From contig JAKZAN010000004.1 in the NCBI GenBank assembly GCA_023053545.1, positions 4,774,001-4,838,000 on the forward strand: a stretch of DNA of 64,000 nt, written 5' to 3'. Below the pieces are notes generated by a model. That model did not search any database. It was not told the DNA's origin and was given only the letters and a program-made list of their open reading frames with translations. Origin of the DNA: Lepidurus packardi. Its lineage: Eukaryota > Arthropoda > Branchiopoda > Notostraca > Triopsidae. A program made the position numbers and the translations under genes. Positions 1-9,480 of this stretch are shown piece after piece. Each line of letters starts with the position of its first letter. Positions within the stretch are counted from its first letter, which is position 1.

Positions 1-1050
1 CTACCTTTTCTGTTCCGCATTTCCTATTATGGGACGTATGTTGCCAAGTCGGCGTCCTTGTTGCGGAAAATTTTGGGAAACGCAAACTTGGAAAAAAAGA
101 GCTAAGTGAAATGAGTACGAAGCACAACTCTCCCTTTAAAAATACAAACTTAGATCGCGACCAGCTCCACCCAAGAATGATGCAGTCATCGTTTTATTTT
201 TCACGTCCAGGCATCCTAAAAGTTGCCAGGGTTGGGTCTTTCATGCAAAATAGCACTGCCCTATATGGCACATAAGCATTATGTCCACCTTTTCCCCACC
301 TTCGAATTCTCCTAACAAGAAACTTTTTGGACTGCTTCCCGTCTTATAAAAAACGCGGGCAAAACCACTTTGCCATTCCCCTTTCCCTTTTCAAAGTAAT
401 TCTGGGACGCTCAGCAGGCAAATCTTAAGGAACAAAGAGAAATCTCTTAACTTTTAAGCGATATAGCCTCCTCTCCAAGAAATATACCAAACCTGTTAAC
501 TTGGAGAAGAATGCTTCTCCGACATAGCAATATCCGCGAAGATGATGCCAATCTTTTTTCTCCCCACGATCCCCCCACCCCTAGTGAAAGAACCAGAATT
601 GTACAACGTCGAACTTGACTTTCCAAGGACACCATGGCCAAAAAGTCATTGGCCAAGGCATACAACATGCAAGTAAAACTACCAACCAGAGGATCAGACC
701 CTGAGAAAAAGGCAGTATATATCCTCTGGAAGAAAAAGAACAGAGGCATTGCATAAAGTTGAAGCGCATTTGCATAACCAACTAGAAAGAACAGCACAAT
801 CACCCGTAGGGGAGCTCTGTATACGTCTCTTACATTGGGAAATCACGCACCAGGCGCCCATCTTTCGTCGCACACATTTATAATAATGCCTCAGAGCTCC
901 CTTCGTCATGTTTGCAACGAAGTAATCCACCATTAAGTCATAAAAAGCGACGTTAATTTCCTCCCGGCTTTCCTTCTAGTTTTCTTATCCAATCAGTAAA
1001 AAGCTGGTCAGGCTAATTGAGTCTTATTTGTATTGGATTTTCTTTTAGGT
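1..1050. other. 5' flank of EGF gene A
   Basis: No exon is supported here. The stretch is conserved with 8459-9480 because of the duplication. A pyrimidine-rich TTTTCTTTTAG ends at 1048, two bases before the ATG at 1051, and the same arrangement precedes the ATG of gene B. It looks like a 3' splice site, so a non-coding first exon probably lies further upstream in this flank. Confidence 0.5.
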
Positions 1051-3520
1051 ATGTCACTGTCATGGACAGTAGCACTGGCCATATGCCTAGGCGCGCTTGT
1101 TAACGCTCAACGTTTTGGTAAGTTCAACCCTGAGTTTGAGATCTTTGGAATGCATTATAATAGTATCATTCAACAAAAGGTACAGACAACGACTCATGCA
1201 ATCCTACACCTTGCGGCCCCAACACGTATTGTACTGTCAACAACGCCGGCATTGCAATTTGTAGATGCAAACCTAGTTACTTCCCCAACCCTACGACAAT
1301 CGAAGGATGTAAGCTAGATCCGTGTGCAGACAATCCTTGCGGCACTAACGCTGTTTGCGAAAGCAGAGGCAATGCAGCTCTCTGGTAAGACTCAGCTTTG
1401 AATTTAGCCAGGAAAAAATAATTTAAACGCGATTTTGTCTGCAGCAAATGCGTCACTGGTTATACTGGCGATCCATTTACACGCTGTTCTCAACCCAGCT
1501 CGAACTCTGGTACTAGTTCAGGTAGGGTTCTGCTTAATCACTTTTAAAAATTCATCATCATTATGACAAGACGAAAAAATTTGAGTGTATAATTCTAATT
1601 AGGACGCGTCGTCTCGGGCTCTCGAGACAGCGTAAGTGTTAGCTCCAGCTCATCTTCTGGCAGTTCCGGCAGTAATAACTACTACAGCGGCTCCAACAGT
1701 AATAACTTTGGCTCGTCTCGCAATACGGACGGATGTTCCAATTTCCCTTGTGGAAGCAATGCTGAATGCATAACTCGCGCCAACCGCCCTGTAAGTGATC
1801 TTTACAAACTTCGAAGAAAGACATTTTTTAATAACTAAATAAAAAAAACTATCCTCTGTAGGTTTGTGCTTGCCGTTCGGGACATGAAGGTGACCCATAC
1901 AACGGCTGCAAACGTTCGGAATGCACAGGTACATAGCGAATCTGAATGAACATACACAAATTTCATTACCAAAACTGCTGTTTCTCGACAGACAACGCGG
2001 CTTGCCCAAGTGAGAAAGTCTGCCACAATTTCCGTTGTATTAATCCTTGTTCGACTACTTGCGGTGCCAATGCCGAATGTAACGTTCGTAATCACGTAAC
2101 TGTCTGCAGCTGTCCACGTGGTACAACTGGTGATCCTTTCACGAGCTGTATTCGCTCATCTACTACCGGCACCGTGTTTAGAAGTCAGTCATCTTCTTTT
2201 TAATATCTTTTGAGAGCACCATGTAACCGAACTCTTTATTTAAGTTTAGACGGAGTAACAAGTTACGATCTGTGTGACCCAACTCCTTGTGGCGCCAATA
2301 CCAACTGTCGTAGCGAAAACAATCGTGCTGTTTGTTCGTGCAAGGTAGACTTCACATTAGAAGCATCTTGACTCATTTAAAATTAATCTTCTTTGCTTTG
2401 GGGGATTGTTAGGAGAACTATATCGGAAACGCCATTAAGGGCTGCTACCATGAATGTGAAAGTGATTCCGAATGTGATTCGGGCAAAGGCTGTACGAACA
2501 ACCGCTGTGTGGACCCTTGCATTAGCGTATGTGGAACATACGCTAACTGCCGTGTTTCGGTAAGATTTTTTTAAATTACCTTATTCAAGTTTACTTATCC
2601 TTATCCTAAGATACTAACTGAAATCAAATACTACTTGCAATTTTAGAACCACCGCGCTGTATGCACATGTCCAGAAAACTTCTTAGGCGATGGCTACCGC
2701 GGTTGTTATCCAGAATGTATCAACCACGAAAACTGCACGAATACTAGAGCTTGTTTCAACCTTAAATGCGTCAATCCTTGTGATGGAGCTTGTGGTATTG
2801 GCGCTGAATGCGAAGCGAGAAACCACAAAGCCACCTGTAAGTAAAACTATACTACTTCGTGTGACTTGTTTCGTCTAATAATACTGAACAAGGCTATTAA
2901 TACTGAACTCGGGATTTGCAGGCAAATGTCCCAAAGGATACACAGGCCATCCGTTTGATGTATGCCGTCCATTCGGGCCAGGTACCACATCTCTTCACTT
3001 AAATCTTTTTCTAAGTCTTACTAAATTTTCAGAGGATCTCTGTAATCCCAATCCTTGCGGTGACAACGCCGACTGCAAACCAGGCAAGGATAAGGAAGCA
3101 AATGACCGACCAGTTTGCCTTTGCCGCGAAGGATACTTAGGTACAGTTTTCAGTTATATTTCCCTTCAGTTATAGTTACGTTACTTATTACTGTTTTCTA
3201 GGCGATCCGTTGGTGTCTTGCCGAAGAGGGGATTGTGTGGACCACTCCGTACGTGTCACTTCTTTTTAAGGATTTTCAATAATAATGCTTCCTCGAATTT
3301 ATACTTTAATTCTGATTGAATGAATTAGGATTGCACTGCTAATCAAGCCTGTTATGGCTATAAGTGCGTCAATCCTTGCATTGGCGACAACGGACGTTCG
3401 ATCTGTGGCACAGGTGCCGAATGCGATGCTCGCAATCATCGCGCAATTTGCAGCTGCCCTGAAGGGTACACTGGCGATGCTTTGACCGAATGTCGTCGTG
3501 GCGGCCGTAACCGTCTATAA
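1051..3520 (+). CDS. Small secreted EGF/DPY-module protein, tandem copy A (13 exons, 542 aa)
   Basis: Exons: 1051-1117, 1186-1384, 1445-1521, 1603-1790, 1862-1928, 1992-2183, 2250-2344, 2413-2559, 2647-2836, 2922-2981, 3033-3140, 3202-3248, 3329-3520. All borders are GT-AG and the total is 1629 nt. Residues 1 to about 20 form a signal peptide ending LVNA before QRF. Two EGF-like repeats follow, then a Ser/Gly/Asn-rich linker near residues 120-155. After that EGF repeats (PCG-N-A-C and GDP endings) alternate with dumpy-type DPY modules (pattern C-x-D-x-C-x(5)-C-x(3)-C-V-N/D-P-C), and the protein ends in a basic tail RRGGRNRL. There is no membrane segment or ZP domain, so it is probably a secreted cuticle or apical matrix protein. 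Function is inferred from module type only. It resembles a miniature Dumpy, but its own signal and stop codon argue against it being part of the dumpy gene. I do not recognise a named orthologue. Confidence 0.88.
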
Positions 3521-3539
3521 GATTTTTTTAATATTGCTA

Positions 3540-3545
3540 AATAAA
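3540..3545 (+). terminator. Polyadenylation signal AATAAA of EGF gene A
   Basis: A canonical AATAAA lies 20 bases after the stop codon. The equivalent hexamer behind gene B reads AACAAA (11974-11979). Confidence 0.6.
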
Positions 3546-4480
3546 TTTTGATTATGTATCTTCCTATCCAAATCTGGCATTGTTAATCCCCCTTCGCCTG
3601 TCATAAAATGTAGAGTTCTTACACTGGTCATATTCCGTTCCAAATACTTCGCTCATGAAGCCACGATTTGGTTAAACGACGGGGGTCTTGATCATTGTAA
3701 GAACTTGACAAAAGGTTTTCAATGGGTTTTTTAGCAACATACTCGCCAAGGGTTCTAATAATGCCTTATTAATGTTCAAACTCGCCCTCTCCCCCTTTCC
3801 TTCCTAGCCCGTTTCCCATTCGCATATTAAATGTTTGATAATGTCATCCTAAAGGGTTATAAAGAAAAACAATACAAGGGCCCATTTTTTACAAACAAGC
3901 TTGTATTATTTCATCACAGAATTCTCGGATTATTAGCACCATAAATGTCGCACAAAGCTACTCAAAAATCATGAAACTAAAATAAACACAATATTTGAGC
4001 TTCGAATTATAGACCAAACAACGGTTAAACTTGCTTTCCGAAACTGCACTAGTGACTCTTATTTAGATATATGATTTGTGACCAAAACGAATGTGAGAAA
4101 GCACCGATTGTCAAATCATCATTGTCAAATCAAAATAAAAATGAATAGGCTTGTTCAATTAGTCCTGCCTGTAAGTTTTTTTCAGAGCGGGTTTCACGTC
4201 ATAAACACAAAATAAAAATAATGTCATACAATAAAAATGCTACAAAAGTTACTCACTAATTTTTTACGACAAAATTACTGCGTATGCTTTAAAGAATAGG
4301 CCTTACATTCGGGTTCAAAGAAAAAGTATTATTTCTTATTACTAAATTGAAATTATACAGCCTCTGTATGGCATGTAACGATCTTTTCACGGGAGCAAAA
4401 TAAGAGGAAAAACAGGGAAAGAATGATCCAAAAATACTGCAAAAACCTAGTCTCCCGGAACGGTAGAACGCCCGAGAGTT
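3546..4480. other. 3' flank of EGF gene A
   Basis: Intergenic. It aligns with 11980-12860, the convergent spacer between EGF gene B and sno. No coding exon or RNA gene is visible. Confidence 0.6.
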
Positions 4481-5425
4481 TTCAAACTGATTTTCGGACC
4501 TACTTTCCAAGAAGTTTACCTATTCATGCACAGGCCTTTCAGGTATAATAATGACTAGAAAAAGAATATATTTTTCGAAAAAGAATATACGTTTCCAATA
4601 AATTCTCATTCTCGCGGAATCTACCAAGTCTATTCATAGTTAAGAATTTGTACTTGAAATTTGTACTTATACTTCGTAAACGACAGGTTTAACTTACTGA
4701 CCATTTTGTTCCACACTCAAACCACGACTTGAGTTTCCTGATTGTAACCATTTCTGTTGACCAGCTCCTCGACTTTACTTCACACACTCAATACTGAACG
4801 CTGAAGGTACTATACGTTAACGTAACACCACTTGGCATTCTAACCCAATAACTCGCGACTTACAAAAGCCGTTTCTGAAATAAATAAAGAAACTGCGTTA
4901 AAAATGTAATAGGAGGAAAACTCACGTGTAAATTTACTGACAGGTATGTCTGTACGTGCGTCTTTGCCAGATCGTAAAGCTCGTTCCAAACAGGCTCGGC
5001 TTCATCAGGCTTCACATTTGTAGTTCTCTTTAACGTCTAGTAAACTCTCGGATTACCTGGCCATCAAAATCCCCACCAACCATTGCAAAATTTGAATAAG
5101 TCGTGTTTTGTACTTGCTGAATGATTGCAGGATTTGCCGACTAACGACGCATAAGTGGAAAAGAAAACGCCTTTTTGCACATTACCATTGACATCAGATG
5201 AAGTCTTCGTATATTTGAACTATGAAATACATTAATCACTTAATGGCATGCCCATCATTACGCCTGTATGATAAAGTTAAATTGTTTATGGTGCAAACTG
5301 GAATTTTGCTGGCACCAATATCAGACAAATCACGTTCAGCGTCGTACGTAATCGCTGAATGCAGCCGACACCCATGATGCACGTTTTTTAACTTTTAAGT
5401 AGTTTTCGAAAATGAGCAAAGTCAT
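4481..5425 (-). pseudogene. Decayed 3' fragment of strawberry notch (internally deleted)
   Basis: This is the copy-1 counterpart of sno exons. It matches the last exon (about 4487-4550), the penultimate exon (about 4700-4872), the exon coding [17 protein letters not shown] (about 4935-5050), then without a gap the exon ending EDFDGL (about 5053-5215) and the Walker-A exon (about 5270-5425). It is broken in several ways. Sno sequence between about 13435 and 17041 is missing. The stop region has lost one base, so the TGA frame is destroyed, and bases are missing inside the last exon. Substitutions and indels break frame in the others. It lacks the ATP-binding loop and has no start. Introns are still recognisable, so it arose by genomic duplication and not by retroposition. 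Confidence 0.87.
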
Positions 5426-6462
5426 ACGATTAGGAAAGGATGTTAAAAAACACAGACTTTGTTACAAAGATGTTCAGAGCCAAGTATTACTTACTTTTTT
5501 CGGAGAAAAGGTATAAAGCGAACGCCAAGAATCAGGCAAAATGTTAACGAATAAGCAGTCAAGAATGTAAGCTTGCTGGAAAAAGGAAAAAAGTGTGAAC
5601 GAGGAAGTTCATCCTTAGACCAACTTTGTCGTCAGAAGATGTTAAACCCGAAGAAGAAGCCAAGTGAGTCCAAGTTGTGTTTCGATTGCTGGAAATACCG
5701 TTCCGGAGGTATGGCCACTTGGTCCAGGTTGTATATTTTTACAGCAGAACAGGTCTTATATGGAGACGATTGACATGATTGAGACCGACCACAATTTTCC
5801 CGAAGAAGCAGTAAAGAACTCGAGTTTGCTAAATAAAAGAAAGAAAGGAAGAGCGGGGAAGTTTGTCCCTACACGAACTTTGACGTCAGAAGATGTTAAA
5901 CCCGAAGAAGAAGCCAAGTGAGTCCGAGTTGGGTATTCACTGGTAAAACCGTTCTGGGGGCATGACCACTTGGTCCAGGTTTTGTATTTTTTACAGCAGA
6001 ACAGATCTGATGTGGGAGAACGAAAATTCCGAGTCGAGAAAACACTTGATGACGACATGACTGAAAAAGTCCTGCTTAAAAGTCGCTGAACAAGTCTCCT
6101 AACCACCAAGTCGTGATTTGGTTTCCTTGCAGTGGTTACCTGTTGTCCGTTCCTCTAATTATCCTTCTTGAACCAGCTTTGAATTTGAGTCATACCAAGT
6201 AAGTGAAAAACTCGACCTCTCCAGGTTTCACTCTTAATACCCCAAATCTTTCCAACACATTTCGCATTCATTTCCACTCGGATCACTCTGTAATTTAAAA
6301 CTTGAACAAAAATTCTAATAAGATCTAACTTCTGTTTTTACTTATTTCTAATAAAAAAATATTGGCCCGTGTGAATTAAAATTTATCGTTACACCAAAGA
6401 ATATTTTACCTTATCTAAAACAGAAGAGAGATTAAAAAGATTGCTCAGCCTCGTCCACGGTA
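5426..6462. other. Spacer between duplication copies, left part
   Basis: Apart from the two-unit tandem repeat at 5571-6025, I see no supportable gene. Short open frames exist but show no recognisable domain. Confidence 0.5.
5571..6025. repeat. Imperfect tandem repeat, two units about 254 bp apart
   Basis: The stretch from GTCAGAAGATGTTAAACCCG (5631) through the following about 120 bases recurs at 5885. It includes GAAGAAGAAGCCAAGTGAGT and a later TTTTTACAGCAGAACAG. Each unit carries what looks like an exon end (reading DVKPEEEAK), a GTGAGT donor and a pyrimidine-tract TACAG acceptor about 85-90 bp on. This could be a duplicated exon-intron relic, but I do not recognise the source gene. Confidence 0.65.
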
Positions 6463-7081
6463 CAGTAACGAACTTATTGATCTCGACTTGAAAGCAGTAA
6501 CAGATTTATTGATCTCTTTGACTTTGAAAATTTACCAATCACACTGCTTTTCCACTGTTTAGACCACTCCTGTCATTTATAGCATATTACTACGTTTATT
6601 TATAGGGTTCTCAACACGTTGTCCCTTGTAAACTCCCCAGTTAGTTAAAGAAGCCATGTCAACCAATTAAACGCTTCTTAGTAGAGAAGCTAATTAATCT
6701 TCCTTGACAAAAGGTCAAAACAAAGAAAGCACTTCCTGAATCCAGAAACTTTACTTTTAGCGTTGGTAGCATCCATGCTAAGGAGATTGCAAGCGTGCCG
6801 GTAGAGCGGAGGGGTTGGGTCCATGCTATGGCTATTGATGAAAATATAGTTTTTGGAATCATGGCCGCCAAGCCAAGAAGAGGGATTCTAACTTCGCTAC
6901 TAAGGGGCATTAACTGTCTGACCTGCTCCTTTAATTAACTGGGGAGTTCAGAAGGAACATCGTGTTGATATCCGTAAGCGTAATAGTAGACTAGAAATGA
7001 CAGGACTGGTCTAAATAGCGAGTAAGCAATGTGATTGGTCAATTGGCAAAGTCCTTATGACCATCAATAGTTTGAGTACTG
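6463..7081. mobile_element. Foldback MITE-like element with TA target duplication
   Basis: Long imperfect inverted arms of about 170-190 bp each flank a core of about 250 bp. The ends start CAGTAACGAACTTATTGATC on the left and CAGTACTCAAACTATTGATG on the right (reverse complement). TA dinucleotides sit immediately outside at 6461-6462 and 7082-7083. The best-matched inner parts are TTTAGACCA(C/G)TCCTGTCATTT and AACTCCCCAGTTA(G/A)TTAAAG. There is no transposase frame, so the element is non-autonomous. The TA target and CAGT ends fit the Tc1/mariner/pogo superfamily; the exact family is not known. Confidence 0.75.
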
Positions 7082-7130
7082 TACGTTATTTTTGCATTTC
7101 CAAAATTACCATAAAGCAACGAATTTGCGC

Positions 7131-7210
7131 TTACAATTAACTTAAATTACAAATTTAACTGAAATTAGGAATTTAGCTTAAATTACAAATTTAACTTAAA
7201 TTACAATTAA
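7131..7210. repeat. Short AT-rich direct repeats
   Basis: CTTAAATTACAAATTTAACT occurs at 7141 and 7177, with a partial third copy at 7195. A second local repeat, AACTTATTCAAGGTA, follows at about 7330-7365. Confidence 0.6.
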
Positions 7211-7213
7211 GAT

Positions 7214-8458
7214 TTCGAACAGGTATCCACGACCTAACGTAGAATTGCCTTGGCAACGGAAAAAGGTAGTTGGGAATCCGAATCCCAAGCAAAATCAACG
7301 AATTTGTTCAGCCCACTTTTTTCCATCTGAACTTATTCAAGGTAATTTAACTTATTCAAGGTACGGTAAAGCTACATTTCCCAGCTGTGCAAAACCTGCA
7401 AGTGGTATGTGAAACACTTGCGCTTGCAATTGTGAATTTGTTATATGTCTCACTCAGTTCTAAATCTTTTGATAAAGGTTGAAACACACGAAAATTCCTT
7501 CCAATTCCGAGACTTTATCGAAGAAATAAAGACATCTTTCTTGTATCTTAGTGTTTTGTTTAAACCCGTGCTGAACTATGGTTTGGATTTCACTGATTGA
7601 AATATAGGGGCATAAGAAGGGAGAGACATTATCATATCATGAGGATAGACCTTATCAAAATTGAAGCGTCCAGTCGAGGAGGAATGTAGTTGGGACGCTT
7701 CTGATCTCGTCCATGTCCATAATGTTCACTTACATTAATGCTCACGAATTTCGATTCGTAACTCCTTTCAAAGGTGCCCGAGTCAAAAAGTGCAGCCAAG
7801 TTAGGACTGTTAAGACTATAAAAAGGAAGACTGGCAAATATAGTAGATTTCCATGTCCATCCACGGAAGTCCTTTTCAAAATACCATGGACGTGCCAGGA
7901 AATTCTAGGCCGAGAATACCCATGGATTTCTTATCGACCTCTCCATGTACTTCCCATGATCATGACTTTCCTTTCCATTTGCAGTGACTTTTCATGGATT
8001 TTACCATGAATTTCAAGGGATTTAAAAAATACAACAGGTGAACATAGCGACGACTTACCTTTATCCAAATTTTACCTTTTCAGTCCGTTTTCTTCTACCG
8101 TTCTATACACACTTCACCCACTGCTTCACCGACCTTGCAAGGTTGGTGAAGCACCCGTGGATTACCTCTAGTTTCCGTAGCAAGACATGAATAACCTTCA
8201 CGCTCGGGCGTTAGAAACAGACGATGCTTCCATAAATGGAAAGTGAGCCACCATCGTCATCGCGTATAAACTTTCCATCCTCAGACTTCCATTTTTACCC
8301 TTCTCATCAACAGAATAAGCTACCAAAAATTATCCCGAACGCAAGGTAAAAAAGACAAAAAGAAAATTAAGCAGGAATCACATCCGATGTACACTGCGAG
8401 ATCTGAGAAAGGGAGAAAAAGAAATTTCCCATAAAAAATACGAGTTGACCTAATAGAC
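7214..8458. other. Spacer between duplication copies, right part
   Basis: No gene is supported. The stretch 7845-8015 is unusually rich in CCATG/CATGG words (see findings). Confidence 0.45.
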
Positions 8459-9480
8459 CTACCTTTTCATGTTCCACAGTTCCTATTGTGGAACGTAATT
8501 GCCTAGTCGGCGTCCTTGTTGTGCGAAGTTTCGGGAAATACAAACTTGGTCAGAAAGGTACAAACCTAGATCGCTGCCAGCAACACCCAAGAATGATGCA
8601 GTCATCGTCCGCATTCTTCTCGTCGCCAGGTGGGGTCTTCCATGCAAAATAGCACTACCCTATATGGCACAGCAGCATATTATGACAGCAGCATATTATG
8701 ACAGCAGCTTTTCCCACCTTCGTATTTTCCTAACAAGAAAGTTTTGCACTGCTTCCCGTCCTATAGAAAATGCGGGCAAGACCACTTCGTCATTTTCTTT
8801 TCCATTTCCAAAGTAATTATGCGATGCTCAACAGGCAAATCTGAACGAACAAAGAGAAAATCACTCAACTTCTAAGCGATATAACCTCCCGCCCTCCCAA
8901 AAAAGTATCCCAAAACTGTTAACTCCGGAGAAGAATTCTTCTCCTACATAAAAATATCCGCGAAGGTGAGTTCAATCTTTTTTCTCTCCACGACACCCTC
9001 ACGCCTAGTGAAAGAACCAGAATTGTACGAAGTCGAACTTGACTTTCCAAGGACACCATAGCCAAAAAGCGATGGGCTGCAATAAGACACAACATGATAG
9101 TAAAATCATGCAACCTGAGGACCAGAACCGGATAAAAAGGCAGTGTACACACACCTGAAGAAAAACAGAACAAAAGATTTGATTAAAGTTGAGGCGCATT
9201 TGCATAACCAACTAGAAAAAACAGCAGTCATCTGTTATAGGGAAGCTCTATACGTCTCTTACATTGGGAAATCATGCATTATCAGGTGACCATCTTTCGT
9301 CGCACATTTACAATAATACCTCAGAGCTCCCTAAATCATGTTGGCAACGAAGTAATTTGCCATCAGGTCATAAAAAGCGACGCAAATTTCCTCCCGGCTT
9401 TCGTTCTTCTTTCCTTATCCAATTAGTAAAAAGATGGACAGGCTAATTGAGGTTTATTTGTATTGTTGTTTTTTTTAGGT
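8459..9480. other. 5' flank of EGF gene B
   Basis: Aligns with 1-1050. It is probably promoter and non-coding first exon territory: as in copy A, a T-rich tract ending in TTTTTTTAG (9478) lies just before the ATG. It differs from copy A by a small tandem expansion at 8669-8708. Confidence 0.5.
8669..8708. repeat. 16-bp tandem repeat, 2.5 units
   Basis: ACAGCAGCATATTATG is repeated at 8669 and 8685, followed by half a unit at 8701. The corresponding place in copy 1 (about 260-295) has a single degenerate unit, so the expansion came after the duplication. Confidence 0.75.

Larger units (their letters stand above)
1..5425. repeat. Segmental duplication, copy 1 (left end outside window)
   Basis: From its first base this stretch aligns collinearly with DNA starting near 8459, at an offset of about 8.43-8.46 kb. 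The alignment covers the 5' flank, all 13 exons and introns of the EGF gene, its 3' flank and the 3' end of sno. At about 5050 the match jumps from sno position about 13434 to about 17042, then continues to about 5425 (sno about 17415). The duplicated unit was therefore originally at least about 9 kb and copy 1 later lost about 3.6 kb internally. Match quality varies: flanks look roughly 80-90 percent identical by eye, while 1714-3600 is close to 99 percent. Confidence 0.9.

Noticed and set aside
447..803. Minus-strand frame conserved with 8919-9173
   Set aside because: The two frames resemble each other only because the DNA is duplicated. Lengths and ends differ by frameshifts, and there is no domain or splice context.
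6050..6260. Second possible sno relic (GGTTTCCTTGCAGTGGTTACC region)
   Set aside because: Weak resemblance to the penultimate sno exon (words near 4730-4790), but too patchy to support without an alignment.
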